Origin: Variovorax sp. JS1663
GTDB taxonomy: Bacteria > Pseudomonadota > Gammaproteobacteria > Burkholderiales > Burkholderiaceae_C
NCBI RefSeq assembly: GCF_002157355.1
Contig: NZ_LYMK01000032.1
Span: forward strand, 1 to 64,000
DNA length: 64,000 nt
Reading direction: 5' to 3'
Shown here: positions 44,358 to 55,428 of the stretch, in pieces
How positions within the stretch are numbered: position 1 is the stretch's first letter
Layout: each line of letters starts with the position of its first letter
The notes under the pieces: generated by a model
The model's database searches: none
Told to the model about the DNA's origin: nothing
The model's input: the letters and a program-made list of their open reading frames with translations, nothing else
Position numbers and translations under genes: made by a program

Positions 44358-46031
44358 TCAGTGGCGCCCGGCCTCGAACACGCGCCCCGAGAGGACCGTG
44401 CCCCACACGCGCACATCCTTGAGCTTCATCGGCTCGACCTCCAGCGGATCGTCCTCCAGCACGCAGAAGTCTGCCCGCTTGCCGCATTCGATGCTGCCGA
44501 TCTCGTGGTCCAGCTTCAGGGTCCACGCCGCGCCCAGCGTGATGGCACGCAGGGCCTGCGGCACGCTGATGCGCTCGTTCGCGCCAAGCAGGCGGCCCTT
44601 GGGCGTCACGCGGTTGACGGCGCACCATGCGGTGAAGAAGGGGCCGAGCGGCGTGACAGGCGCGTCCGAATGGATGGCCAGCGGCACGCCGGCCGCGAGC
44701 GCGCTGCCGCAGGCATCGAGCCGGTTCGCGCGGTCCGGCCCCATGGTCATCTCGTAGTGCTGGTCGCCCCAGTACCAGATGTGGTTGGCAAACAGGTTGG
44801 CGCTCAGGCCCAGCGCGGCCATGCGGCGGAACAGGGGCGCGTCGATCATCTGGCCGTGCTGCAGCGTGTGGCGGTGGCCGGGGCGTGGGGCGCGCGCCAG
44901 CACGCGCTCGATGGCGTCGATGGCGGCCTCGCTGGCCTCGTCGCCGTTGGTGTGGGTGTGGATGGTCAGGCCGGCGCGGTGGTACGCCTCGAAGTCGGCC
45001 TCGTATTGCGACGGCGCGGTGACCCAGATGCCGTTGGGCGCGCCGTTGAAGTGGCCCGGCCAGCGCAGCCTCGCGGAAAAGCCCTGAATGGAGCCGTCCA
45101 GCATCATCTTCACCAGGCCGTAGCGCAGGCGGTCGGTGTTGCGCGGGATCAGGCTCAACACGTGCTCCGCGCCCTGCGGTGCGCCATGGGTGCCGTGGAA
45201 GGCCTGGAAGGCGGGGAGGATGCGCACGCGGCAGTCGTCCTCGGCGGTCACGGTCTCGAGGACGCCGCAGTCCTCGGGGGTGAGCTTGTTGACCAGGTCG
45301 GTGGCGGTGGTCACGCCCTGCATGCATGCCAGGCGGCCGAAGGAGCGCACGCCGTCGGCGGTCATGGGCGCGAGCAGGCCGGCGTTGCCGATCTTGCGCA
45401 GCACCAGGAACATGGCGGCGGGCTCCTGCAGCTCGCCGGTGGGTTCGCCCTCGTTCGCGTCGCCTGCTGCGAACTTGACCACGCCTTCGACCTCGTTGTC
45501 CCGCGTGATCTCGGCCAGCGCGAGCATCGCGGTGTTGACGTTCATCAGGTGGCCGTTGGCATGGCCGATGACGATGGGGCGGGTGGCGCTGGCGCGGTCC
45601 ACGTGCGCGACGGTCATTCGCTCGCCGCCGAAGTAGATGGGGTCGAAGCCCCAGGCGATGAGGGGTTCGCCCGGCGGCTTGCCTTGCTCGTCCATCTTGC
45701 GGGCGACCTCGGCCAGGCGCTCGACCACCGCGTCCATGGAGCGCAGGCCGCTCCACACCTGGCCCTCGGGGTCGCGGCGGTCGAACCAGCCGAGGTACGT
45801 CCAGTCCCACATGCTGCCTTCCTTGAGGTGGCAGTGGCCCTCGACCAGGCCGGGCATCAGCACCTTGCCGGCAAAGCGCTCGTCGAGCGTGAACTCGCCC
45901 CAGGCGCGGATCTCGTCCAGCGTGCCGACCGCCAGCACGCGCCCCTCGCGCACCGCCACGTGGGTGGCCTCGGGCTGCATGGGGTTCATGGTGATGATCT
46001 TGCGGGCGGCGTAGACGGTGATGGCGGTCAT
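44358..46031 (-). CDS. YtcJ-like metal-dependent amidohydrolase
   Basis: 557 residues, amidohydrolase superfamily (type 3). The metal site is seen as GLVEGHCHLKEG, the middle histidines in HANGHLMNVN and IHTHTNGDEA, and the late aspartate in HSDAPVTPLGPF. N- and C-terminal strands form the small beta domain (ITVYAARKIITMN and GKRADFCVLEDDP). It would hydrolyse an amide, ester or formamide; the natural substrate of this group is mostly unknown. It sits after a five-gene peptide transporter and before the CobW chaperone. Confidence 0.88.
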   Translation of the reverse strand: MTAITVYAARKIITMNPMQPEATHVAVREGRVLAVGTLDEIRAWGEFTLDERFAGKVLMPGLVEGHCHLKEGSMWDWTYLGWFDRRDPEGQVWSGLRSMDAVVERLAEVARKMDEQGKPPGEPLIAWGFDPIYFGGERMTVAHVDRASATRPIVIGHANGHLMNVNTAMLALAEITRDNEVEGVVKFAAGDANEGEPTGELQEPAAMFLVLRKIGNAGLLAPMTADGVRSFGRLACMQGVTTATDLVNKLTPEDCGVLETVTAEDDCRVRILPAFQAFHGTHGAPQGAEHVLSLIPRNTDRLRYGLVKMMLDGSIQGFSARLRWPGHFNGAPNGIWVTAPSQYEADFEAYHRAGLTIHTHTNGDEASEAAIDAIERVLARAPRPGHRHTLQHGQMIDAPLFRRMAALGLSANLFANHIWYWGDQHYEMTMGPDRANRLDACGSALAAGVPLAIHSDAPVTPLGPFFTAWCAVNRVTPKGRLLGANERISVPQALRAITLGAAWTLKLDHEIGSIECGKRADFCVLEDDPLEVEPMKLKDVRVWGTVLSGRVFEAGRH

Positions 46032-46081
46032 GGGGTCGGTGGAAGGAGCGACGGAAAGGATGGACGGATGGTGCGCCGGTT

Positions 46082-47106
46082 TCAAACCGGCTGCAGGCGC
46101 AGGGGCGGGCGCGGCTGACCCTCGAAGATGTCGACGCGGCGGCAGCGCACCCAGTGGTCGGGCGCGACCTCGCGCAGCGGTGGCAGCTCTGCCCGGCAGG
46201 CCGGCTCGGCCACCGGGCAGCGGCCGGCGAAGCGGCAGCCGGGCGGCGGGTCGATGGGGCTGGGCGGGTCGCCGGTGAGCTTGATGCGGTTGGCGGCGCG
46301 CCGGCGGCCGCCGGCCACGGTGGGCACGGCGGACATCAGGGCCACGCTGTAGGGGTGCAGCGGCCGCGCGAAGAAGCTGCGGCGCGGCGCGCGCTCGACG
46401 ATCTGGCCCAGGTACATGACGGCGATGTCGTCGCACAGGTGCTCGACCACCGCCATGTCGTGCGAGATGAAGAGGTAGGTCAGGCCCAGTTCGCGCTGCA
46501 GGCGGGCGAGCAGGTTGAGGATCTGGGCGCGGATGGCGATGTCGAGCGCGGAAACGGGCTCGTCGCAGACCACCAGCTCGGGGTTGGTGGCCAGGGCCCG
46601 CGCGATGTTGATGCGCTGGCGCTGGCCGCCGGAGAACTGGTGCGGAAAGAGCTGCTGCTGCTCGGGCCGCAGGCCGACCGCCTCGAAGAGCTCGGCCACG
46701 CGGGCCTCGCGCTGGGCAGGGGTGCCGATCTTCATCAGCTCCAGCGGCGCGCGCACGGCCGAGCCGGCGCGTTCGCGCGGGTTGAGGGACGAGAACGGGT
46801 CCTGGAAGATGATCTGCATGCGCGAACGGGCCCGGCGCAAGGCCTCGCCTTCGAGCGTGCCGAGGTCGGTGTCGCCCAGCTGCACGTGGCCGCCGGTGAT
46901 GGGCGCGAGGCGCATCACCGACAGCGCGGTGGTGGTCTTGCCCGAGCCCGATTCGCCCACCACCGCCAGCGTGGTGCCGCGGCGGACCTGGAAGGAGACG
47001 CCGTCCACCGCCTTCACCACCTCGGGCTTGCGGCCCCAGCTGGCCTTGCGCGGGAAGTGGACCTTGAGGTCGTTGACGGTCAGCAGGGTGTCTGTTTCTC
47101 TGGCGG

Positions 47107-47110
<4 letters not shown>
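46082..47110 (-). CDS. Oligopeptide/dipeptide ABC ATPase, OppF/DppF type
   Basis: 342 residues. Walker A GESGSGKTT, IIFQDPFSSLNPR, signature FSGGQRQRINIARAL and Walker B VVCDEPVSALD are present, with the C-terminal oligopeptide-family cysteine motif (CRFAGRCPVAEPAC) thought to hold an Fe-S cluster. It overlaps the upstream oppD by 4 bases. A Leu/Lys-rich insert (FPRKASWGRKPEVVKAVDGV) is typical for the F subunit. Confidence 0.93.
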
Positions 47111-48156
<1,046 letters not shown>

Positions 48157-48158
48157 GG

Positions 48159-49061
48159 TCAACGCTCCCGGAGCTTCGGATTCAGTGCGTCGTTGAGGCC
48201 GTCGCCGATCAGGCTGACCGCGAGCACGGTGAGGAAGATGGCGGCGCCCGGAAAGGCCACCGCCCACCAGCAGGACAGCACGTACTGCCGGCTCGACCCG
48301 ATCATCAGGCCCCAGCTCATCTGGTTGGGATCGCCCAGGCCCAGGAAGGACAGGCCCGCCTCGAACAGGATGGCCGCGCCCACCGCCAGCGTGGCCGAGA
48401 CCACCAGCGGCGGCAGCGCGTTGGGCAGGATCACCTTCCAGATGATGCGGGCGTCGCTGGCGCCGATGGCGCGCTCGGCGCGTACGAACTCCAGGCCCCG
48501 GTACTTCATGAACTCGGCGCGGGTGAGGCGCGCGGTGGAGGTCCAGCTCACGATGCCGATGGCCAGCGTGACGGTGACCAGCGAGGGCGAGAACAGCGTC
48601 ACCACCACCATCGCGAAGAGCAGGGCGGGCAGCACCTGGAAGAACTCGGTCAGCCGCATCAGCGCGGCATCGACCTTGCCGCCGTAGTAGCCGGCGAAGG
48701 CACCGAGCGTGATGCCGATGGCCACCGACAGCAATGCCGCCACCGCGCCGACCAGCAGCGTGGCGCGGCCGCCGTAGATCAAGGTGGTGAGCACGTCGCG
48801 GCCGAGGTAGTCGCTGCCGAGCCAGGCGTCCTCGCTGAAGGGCGGGGTGAGCGGGGCGGAGCGGATCTCGAAGGGGTCGGCGGGGTAGACCCAGGGGCCG
48901 GCGATCGCGACCAGCAGGATCAGCAGCAGCATCACCATGCCGGCGATGGCGGAGGGGTTGCGCATGAACATGCGCAGGGCCTCGGTGCCCGGGTGCTCGA
49001 CCCGCGGCATCGGGCGGGCCGCGGGCATGGCGGCGGCGGGAAGGATGGCGGTCTTGCTCAT
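48159..49061 (-). CDS. Oligopeptide ABC permease, OppC/DppC type
   Basis: 300 residues. It shows the OppC N-terminal helix (IAGMVMLLLILLVAIAG), the periplasmic segment WLGSDYLGRDVLTTLIYGGR characteristic of the family, and the EAA loop AERAIGASDARIIWKVILPN. Five to six membrane helices. It overlaps the OppB stop by 4 bases. Confidence 0.93.
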   Translation of the reverse strand: MSKTAILPAAAMPAARPMPRVEHPGTEALRMFMRNPSAIAGMVMLLLILLVAIAGPWVYPADPFEIRSAPLTPPFSEDAWLGSDYLGRDVLTTLIYGGRATLLVGAVAALLSVAIGITLGAFAGYYGGKVDAALMRLTEFFQVLPALLFAMVVVTLFSPSLVTVTLAIGIVSWTSTARLTRAEFMKYRGLEFVRAERAIGASDARIIWKVILPNALPPLVVSATLAVGAAILFEAGLSFLGLGDPNQMSWGLMIGSSRQYVLSCWWAVAFPGAAIFLTVLAVSLIGDGLNDALNPKLRER

Positions 49062-50026
49062 GATGTCTTGATGCGCGGATCGATGAAGCGGTAGCACAGG
49101 TCGGTGACCTGGTTCATCACCACCACCACGATGGAGGAGAACAGCAGCACGCCGAGGATGGTCGGGTAGTCGCGGCGCAGCACGGAGTCGAAGGCGAGCC
49201 GGCCGAGGCCGGGCCAGTTGAAGACCGTCTCCACCAGGATCGCGCCGGCCAGCACGTTGCCGAACTGCAGGCCCAGCACCGTCACCACCGGCAGCAGGGC
49301 GTTGCGCAGCGCGTGCTTGTAGAGCACCACGCGGTCTGCCAGGCCCTTGGCGCGCGCGGTGCGGATGAAGTCCGAGCCCAGCACGTCGAGCATGGAGGAG
49401 CGCGAGAGCCGGCTGTACTGCGCCAGGTACACCAGGCCCAGCGTGACGGTGGGCAGCACCAGGTGGTGGGCCACGTCGAGCACGTCGGCGATGCCGCCGC
49501 CGGTGGAGTCGATGCTGCGCATGCCGGCCACGGGCAGGATGGGGATCATCGACGCGAACAGGATCACCAGCATGATCCCGACCCAGAACACCGGCGCCGC
49601 GAAGCCCACCATCGACAGCACGGTGATGAACTGCGAGAGCAGGCCGTTGGGCTTGCGCGAGGAGAGCACGCCCAGCGCCGTGCCCACCAGGAAGGCCAGC
49701 ATCACCGCGCTGAGCACCAGGAGCAGCGTGGCCGGCACGCGCTCGAGGATCATCGAGGTGACGGGCAGGTTGAAGAAGTAGCTGTAGCCCAGGTCGCCCT
49801 GGATCACCTTGCCGAGGTAGACGCCCAGCTGCACGGGCAGCGGCTTGTCCAGCCCGTACTGGGTGCGCAGCTGCGCCATGAGCTCGGGCGACATGCCGCC
49901 GCTGGCGCCGGCGATGGTTTCCACCGGGTCGCCGGGCGCGGCATGCACCAGCACGAAGTTGAGCACCACCACCGCCAGCACCAGGGCCAGGCCCTGCAGC
50001 AGGCGGGATGCGATGTAGCGCGGCAT
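49058..50026 (-). CDS. Oligopeptide ABC permease, OppB/DppB type
   Basis: 322 residues with six membrane helices. It has the family start MPRYIASRLLQGLALVLAVV, the periplasmic loop with GLDKPLPVQLGVYLGK, and the EAA loop ARAKGLADRVVLYKHALRNA. AAGGAG precedes the ATG. It pairs with the next gene to form the channel. Confidence 0.93.
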   Translation of the reverse strand: MPRYIASRLLQGLALVLAVVVLNFVLVHAAPGDPVETIAGASGGMSPELMAQLRTQYGLDKPLPVQLGVYLGKVIQGDLGYSYFFNLPVTSMILERVPATLLLVLSAVMLAFLVGTALGVLSSRKPNGLLSQFITVLSMVGFAAPVFWVGIMLVILFASMIPILPVAGMRSIDSTGGGIADVLDVAHHLVLPTVTLGLVYLAQYSRLSRSSMLDVLGSDFIRTARAKGLADRVVLYKHALRNALLPVVTVLGLQFGNVLAGAILVETVFNWPGLGRLAFDSVLRRDYPTILGVLLFSSIVVVVMNQVTDLCYRFIDPRIKTS

Positions 50027-50053
50027 GCCGTGCTCCTTTTTCCTGGTTGCTGC

Positions 50054-51652
50054 TTACTTGAACGAGATCTCGTCGAAGGGCGACATCGGGCCCCAGATGC
50101 TGGCGGGCACGTTCAGGAGCTTCTTGCTCGCGGCCGTGTGGTAGGGCACCTGGTTGATGAAGACGATGGGCAGCTCGTCGGTGACGATCTTTTCGAAGGT
50201 GGCGTAGTAGGCCTTGCGCTTGGTCGGGTCGATGATGCCGCCGGCGGTGTTGAGCAGCTCGTCCACCTTCGGGTTGCTGTAGCTCTGGGTGTTGGTCCAC
50301 ACCACCGGCTTGATGTTGGTCGACAGGTAGGTGCGGTGCACGCCGATGATCGGGTCGCCCCAGTTGAAGACCAGGTCCATCGACATGTCGAAGTCGTGCG
50401 AGGCCATGCGCTTGGCCCAGGCCGGGAAGTCGGCCGAGGCGCGCACCTCGACGGTGATGCCGATCTTCTTGAGCTGGCCGCGGATGTACTCGGCCACGGT
50501 CTTCTGCTGGTCGTCGGCGCCGGGCAGGTAGTCGATGGTGAGCTTGAAGCGCTCGCCGCCGGCGCCGGCCTTGTAGCCGGCGGCGTCGAGCATCTCGGCG
50601 GCCTTCTTCAGGTCCACCGGGTAGCGCACCAGGTCGGTCACGGCGAAGGGGCTGCTGGCGACGATGGGGCCGTCGGCCGGCGTGGCGAAGCCGCCCATCA
50701 GTGCCTTGGCGATGAAGTTCTTGTCGATGGCGGTGGCGATGGCCTTGCGCACCTGCAGGTCCGACAGCGGCTTCTTCGTGAGGTTGAAGGCCAGCCAGTT
50801 CAGCGCGCCGATGCCTTCGTAGCCCTTGGGCGTGAGCGTGACCTGCGGGTTGCTGGCCAGGCGCTTGAGGTCGGTGGGCACGCTGGCGAAGGGCAGCATC
50901 TGCACGTCGCCGCGCTCCAGGCCCAGCATCAGGCTGGCCATGTCGGGCGTGATGTTGACGATGACCTTGTCGAGGTAGGGCTTGCCGGGGAGGAAGAACT
51001 TGTCGAAGCGCTCCAGCACGATGCGCTGCGCGGCCTTGAACTCCACCAGCTTGAAGGGGCCCGAGCCCACCACGTCGGCGCTGTTGCGCGGGTGGTTCTT
51101 CAGGTCCTGGCCGTCGCCGTAGATGTGCTTGGGCAGGATGGGGCACAGGGCAGGCGACATGGCCAGCACGATCGCCGGGTGCGGCGTGCTCATGCGGATG
51201 ATGGCGGTGTACGGATCGGGCGTGTCCACCTTCTCGACGGGGCCCATCATGGTGGTGAAGGGGTGGTTGGCCTTGATCGCCATGATCGAGAAGGCGACGT
51301 CGGCCGAGGTGACGGGCTTGCCGTCGTGGAACACCGCGTTCTTGCGCAGGTTGAGGGTGAGCGACTTGCCGTCCTCCGCGAGCTTCCACGATTCGGCCAG
51401 GTAGGGCTGCGGGTTCCACTTGTCGTCGAAGCGCAGCGGGCTCGCGAAGAGCTGGGTCGAGGGCAGGGCGGTCGCGATGCCCGACTGCACGGCGCCGTTG
51501 AGGTGGCGCGGGGTCTGGGTGTTGCCGATCACCAGCGTGCCTCCGCGCTTGGGGGCTTCGTCGGCGATGGCGGGCAGCGCGGCCAGCGTGCCGGCGGCGA
51601 GCAGGGCGGAACCCAGCAGCGCGGCGCGGCGGGTGAACGGGAAGGGGGACAT
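50054..51652 (-). CDS. Oligopeptide-type periplasmic binding protein (SBP_bac_5)
   Basis: 532 residues, first gene of the operon. The N-terminus FTRRAALLGSALLAAG has a twin arginine and may be a Tat signal; cleavage is expected after AIADEA or ALPAIA. The mature part has the family markers RGGTLVIGN, LAESWKLAEDGKSLTLNLRK and DVVGSGPFKLVEF. It would bind peptides or other compounds for OppBCDF. The operon continues to the amidohydrolase and CobW genes. Confidence 0.92.
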   Translation of the reverse strand: MSPFPFTRRAALLGSALLAAGTLAALPAIADEAPKRGGTLVIGNTQTPRHLNGAVQSGIATALPSTQLFASPLRFDDKWNPQPYLAESWKLAEDGKSLTLNLRKNAVFHDGKPVTSADVAFSIMAIKANHPFTTMMGPVEKVDTPDPYTAIIRMSTPHPAIVLAMSPALCPILPKHIYGDGQDLKNHPRNSADVVGSGPFKLVEFKAAQRIVLERFDKFFLPGKPYLDKVIVNITPDMASLMLGLERGDVQMLPFASVPTDLKRLASNPQVTLTPKGYEGIGALNWLAFNLTKKPLSDLQVRKAIATAIDKNFIAKALMGGFATPADGPIVASSPFAVTDLVRYPVDLKKAAEMLDAAGYKAGAGGERFKLTIDYLPGADDQQKTVAEYIRGQLKKIGITVEVRASADFPAWAKRMASHDFDMSMDLVFNWGDPIIGVHRTYLSTNIKPVVWTNTQSYSNPKVDELLNTAGGIIDPTKRKAYYATFEKIVTDELPIVFINQVPYHTAASKKLLNVPASIWGPMSPFDEISFK

Positions 51653-52000
51653 GCGTGACCTCGTGATGTTCGACGGGGGGAACGTGGGCCGTCGTGGCCC
51701 GAGGTCGAAGATAGGCAAAGGCCGCCCGGCGGCGAAGAGCCACGGGGCGGCGACTTGCAGGGCCAGAATGTGCGGGTTTGCCCGGGGGTGCACCAAGCGG
51801 ATGCGTGTGCCCCAAGCTGGGACGCCAACCGTTGTCGCCGGTGCTGGACCTCGGCCGCACGCAGGCCGCGAAGGGCAGTGCAGGGCCCGTCGCAGTCCTG
51901 GCCAAGTGCTAGTCTGGACGTCTGGTCCCGGCGATCAAGCGGTCGACCGCTTCGCTTCGTGCCCTCGCCGACTCAGCAAGAGTTATCTGAATTTCCATGG
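51653..52000. other. Intergenic region with a 16-base palindrome
   Basis: 348 bases with no supported gene between the oligopeptide operon start and the prpD-like stop. It must contain the promoter of the oligopeptide operon. A perfect palindrome AAGCGGTCGACCGCTT lies at 51937-51952 without a T-run, so it is not a standard terminator. Confidence 0.45.
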
Positions 52001-53329
52001 CTACGCGTTCAGGTCGGTTGCGCAGTCGAACTTCCAGAGTCTATGGACCAACTCCTGAGCGCGTTCAATGCCGATGACTGGCGTCGAGAGCTCCAGTAGC
52101 TTCGAAGACAGGTCCGCATCGCTCAATGGTTCTTCGGGATCGCCCTTCCTGTTCGGCTGCAGATGACTGAGTCGGCGGCCGTCGTTCATCTCGAATTCGA
52201 TCCTCGCGGCACGCTGATTTGGGAAGGCGGCGTCGAGCTCCGGGTCCACGGCCACCTCCATCCGTTCCATCAGAGCGCGCGTCGCTGGATCGTCGAGGCG
52301 CGCCGGCTCGTAGGCTGCCATGCGCACGCTTCCATGCACGAGGGCCGACGCGACCACGTATCTGAGGCTGAAGCGCGCCTCGTTGGCGGTTGCCGGCCGC
52401 TCGTAGCAGGCGATGTCCAGCGCGGGCCGATACGTACCGATCCGGATGCGCAAGATGTCCTCGGCTTTCACCTGGTACCTTGCCTGCAACGCGAGCGCCC
52501 CGTCGATCGCCGCGAAGGTGTGGCCACAACCGATATGGTTCTTGAAGGTGAGCCTGGCGATGTGAAAGTCCTCGCCCAAGGTCGAGGCGACGCGGGTCCA
52601 GTCAGGGCCATCGCTCATGGCCTGCCCCAGCCCCGCTTCGCCGTCGAGGATGTCGAGCGAACCCGTCAGCCCGCTGGCTGCCAGGTCGGCGGCAAGCACG
52701 CCCGCCTCGGCAGCGCGTCCTGCGTGCAGAGGCTTGGACATCGAGTCCATGCGAAACGCCTGCTGCAGTCCTGCCGCGAAGGTGCCCGCGGTGGCGAGCG
52801 CGTGGGCAAAGGCCTGAGCCTCCAAGCCATGGATGGATGCCGCCGCTGCGGCGGCACCGAACGTGCCTACGGTGCCGGTGCTGTGCCAGTACTTGTAGTG
52901 CGAACGCCCCAACACGACACCAATGCGGGTCGAGACCTCGTAGCCGACGACGACGGCACGCAGGAAGGTCGCGCCATCGACCCCGGCGGACTGTCCGGCT
53001 GCGAGCGCCGCAGCGATGGTGGCCGCACCCGGGTGGTACATCGCGTCGCGGAAGCTGTCGTCGACTTCGGCGGCATGCGCCGCCGTGCCGTTGATCAAGG
53101 CTGCGGTTCGGGTCGTCGCGCGACGTCCCAGCGCCAGCCGCGCCTTGCCGCGATCGAGATCCTCGGACAACGCCTGCTCCAGCAGTCGCACCGGTGGCGT
53201 CGCCAGCCCGGGAAAGAGCGAGGCGTGCCAGTCGATGACCGCGCGCTTCGCGTGGTGCGCGATGTCCTCGCGCAGCGGTTGAGCATTGAGCGCTTCGGCG
53301 CTGCTGGCCAGCGCTTCGATCGCCGTCAT
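52001..53329 (-). CDS. MmgE/PrpD-family dehydratase/isomerase-like protein
   Basis: 442 residues. Family blocks include RRATTRTAALINGTAAHAAE, FRDAMYHPGAATIAAALAAG, YKYWHSTGTVGTFGAAAA and the domain with FKNHIGCGHTFAAIDGA. Members include 2-methylcitrate dehydratase and cis-aconitate decarboxylase; many act on branched di- or tricarboxylic acids. It is the last gene of the IclR-controlled operon and overlaps the acyl-CoA synthetase by 4 bases, so it probably handles an acid made or activated there. Confidence 0.88.
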   Translation of the reverse strand: MTAIEALASSAEALNAQPLREDIAHHAKRAVIDWHASLFPGLATPPVRLLEQALSEDLDRGKARLALGRRATTRTAALINGTAAHAAEVDDSFRDAMYHPGAATIAAALAAGQSAGVDGATFLRAVVVGYEVSTRIGVVLGRSHYKYWHSTGTVGTFGAAAAAASIHGLEAQAFAHALATAGTFAAGLQQAFRMDSMSKPLHAGRAAEAGVLAADLAASGLTGSLDILDGEAGLGQAMSDGPDWTRVASTLGEDFHIARLTFKNHIGCGHTFAAIDGALALQARYQVKAEDILRIRIGTYRPALDIACYERPATANEARFSLRYVVASALVHGSVRMAAYEPARLDDPATRALMERMEVAVDPELDAAFPNQRAARIEFEMNDGRRLSHLQPNRKGDPEEPLSDADLSSKLLELSTPVIGIERAQELVHRLWKFDCATDLNA

Positions 53330-55428
53330 GCCGCCTCGCCCGCGAGCACCGCGACCCCGTCAACCGCGCGCACGCCCTGTCCCTCGGGCAGGACGAAAAC
53401 CGGGTTGATCTCGGCTTCGATCAAGCGCTCACCCAGTTGCGCGGTCATGCGGGAGAACGCGACGATTGCCGTGGCCAGTGCGTCCACATCGGCCTTGGGC
53501 CGTCCGCGGAAGCCATCGAGCAAGGGCCAGGTCTTGAGTTCGCGCAACATCTCCACGGCCTGTTCGCGCCCCAAACCACCCTCGGCGGGCAGCAATCGCA
53601 TCGTCGTGTCCTTGAACAGTTCGGCGGTGACGCCCCCCATGCCCACGAGGATCGCTGTGCCGAGCGGGTCCCGATGCATGCCCAGGATCACTTCGGTGCC
53701 GCCGGACACCATTTCCTGCATCAGAAAGCGCTGCGGCACGATGCCCGTCTTCTCCTTTACCTCGGCGGCCATCGCGGTCAGACGCGCACCCACCTGCTCG
53801 GCCGCGAGGTTGACGGCCACGCCGCCCACGTCGCTCTTGTGCGTGATCTCGCCCGAGAGCACCTTCAGCACGACACGGCCACCGAAGGCGCGCGCTGCCT
53901 GCTCCGCTTCCTGCGGCGTCGTGACGATGGTCTCGGCGGCGCAGGGCACGCCGAAGCGAGCGAACAGCTGCTTGGCTTGCGCTTCGTCGAGCGAGCCCGT
54001 CGGCAGGTCCGCGACAGGCACCGCTTCGCCAGCCGTTGCCTCGGGATGCGCCTTCCACCGCGCTTGCCGAAGCATGCCGTCGAGGGCCACCGTACAGCTC
54101 TCGGCGGCCGGGAACGCGGGCACGCCGGCTTGCGTCAGGATGGCAGCGACCTCCGGCGCATGCGGGCTGACATAGGCGATCACCGGCTTGTCGCTCGCCG
54201 GCAGACAGTCCTTGATCGCATTCGCCATCAGCTCCGGCATGGCCAGGCTGGACGAGCCGACGATGATGCAGAGCGCGTCGTAGCTGGGACTGTCGAGCAG
54301 CGTCCTGATCGCGCCGCGCAGCAGGTCCGGTTGCAACCCGGCGAGCGTGACGTCGATTGGGTTGCGGTCGAGCGCGGCGTGGTCGCCGGTCTGCAGCGCG
54401 CGCAGCCGCGCCGCCGTTTCCGCGTCGGGCGACGGGGTTTCGAAACCGGACACGCCCAGGCTGTCGGATACCAAGGTGCCTGCGCCACCTGTGGAGGTGA
54501 GGATGGCCACGCGGTTGCCGCGCAATACGCGCCCGGTGGCAAGGGCCGCCGGAATGTCCAGCAGCTCGCCGAATGTCTGCGCCCGGATGATGCCGACGTC
54601 CTTGAACAGCGCGTCGTACATCCGATCAGCGCCGGCCAACGCACCCGTGTGCGAGACGGCAGCCCGGGCACCCGCCTCGGAACGCCCGATCTTGAAGGCC
54701 ACCACGGGCTTGCCCGCACGCGCCGCCTTGAGTGCAGCGGCACGGAACTTCTCGGGGTTGCGGACGCTTTCGACATACAGGGCGATGACCTTGGTGTCGG
54801 GATCGTCCGCCAAGTGGTCGACGAAGTCCGCGATGTCGAGGTCGACTTCGTTGCTGGTCGAGATCAACTTCGACAGGCCGATGCCGCGCGGTGCGGCGCG
54901 CGACAGCAGCGCGCCGAGGATGCCGCCGCTTTGCGACACCACCCCGATCGAGCCCACCGGGAAGTGCTCCATCTCCAGCGCGCCGCTGGCGGAGAGGACG
55001 ATGTTGTCGGTCAGGTTGACCAGGCCGATCGTATTCGGGCCGAGGATGCGCATCGGGCCGGCGGCTTCGATCAGCTGCTGCTGGCGACGCGCGCCCTCGT
55101 TGCCGGTCTCGGTGTAGCCGCTGGCCAGCACAATGGCGGCCGCGGTGCCGCGCGCCGCCAGGTCACGCACCGCCACATGGGCTCGCTCGGCGCCGAGCAG
55201 GACGATGCCCACATCCGGCACGCCGGGCAGGGACGCAATATCGGGGTAGCAACGCAGGCCATCGATGGTTTCCACGCGCGGGTTGACCGGGTAGATGTCG
55301 CCGGTGAAGCCGTGCTTGCGCAGGTAGGCGACCGGACGACCGGCCGTCTTGGCGGCGTCGGCCGATGCGCCGATCACGGCGACGCTGCGAGGCTTGAGTA
55401 GTCGTGCAATCGATTCGAGTCCGCTCAT
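53326..55428 (-). CDS. Single-chain acyl-CoA synthetase (ADP-forming family)
   Basis: 700 residues combining both subunits of the NDP-forming synthetases. The CoA-binding domain (VAVIGASADAAKTAGRPVAY) is followed by two succinyl-CoA-ligase-like domains with the phosphohistidine region AVSHTGALAGADRM, and a C-terminal ATP-grasp domain (VLKVLSGEITHKSDVGGVAV). It forms a CoA thioester from a carboxylic acid at the cost of ATP. It overlaps the enoyl-CoA hydratase by 4 bases upstream and prpD downstream, all under the IclR regulator. Confidence 0.9.
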   Translation of the reverse strand: MSGLESIARLLKPRSVAVIGASADAAKTAGRPVAYLRKHGFTGDIYPVNPRVETIDGLRCYPDIASLPGVPDVGIVLLGAERAHVAVRDLAARGTAAAIVLASGYTETGNEGARRQQQLIEAAGPMRILGPNTIGLVNLTDNIVLSASGALEMEHFPVGSIGVVSQSGGILGALLSRAAPRGIGLSKLISTSNEVDLDIADFVDHLADDPDTKVIALYVESVRNPEKFRAAALKAARAGKPVVAFKIGRSEAGARAAVSHTGALAGADRMYDALFKDVGIIRAQTFGELLDIPAALATGRVLRGNRVAILTSTGGAGTLVSDSLGVSGFETPSPDAETAARLRALQTGDHAALDRNPIDVTLAGLQPDLLRGAIRTLLDSPSYDALCIIVGSSSLAMPELMANAIKDCLPASDKPVIAYVSPHAPEVAAILTQAGVPAFPAAESCTVALDGMLRQARWKAHPEATAGEAVPVADLPTGSLDEAQAKQLFARFGVPCAAETIVTTPQEAEQAARAFGGRVVLKVLSGEITHKSDVGGVAVNLAAEQVGARLTAMAAEVKEKTGIVPQRFLMQEMVSGGTEVILGMHRDPLGTAILVGMGGVTAELFKDTTMRLLPAEGGLGREQAVEMLRELKTWPLLDGFRGRPKADVDALATAIVAFSRMTAQLGERLIEAEINPVFVLPEGQGVRAVDGVAVLAGEAA

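Noticed and set aside
51937..51952. Perfect 16-base palindrome as terminator of the prpD operon
   Set aside because: No loop and no T-run in either direction; kept only as a note in the intergenic entry.
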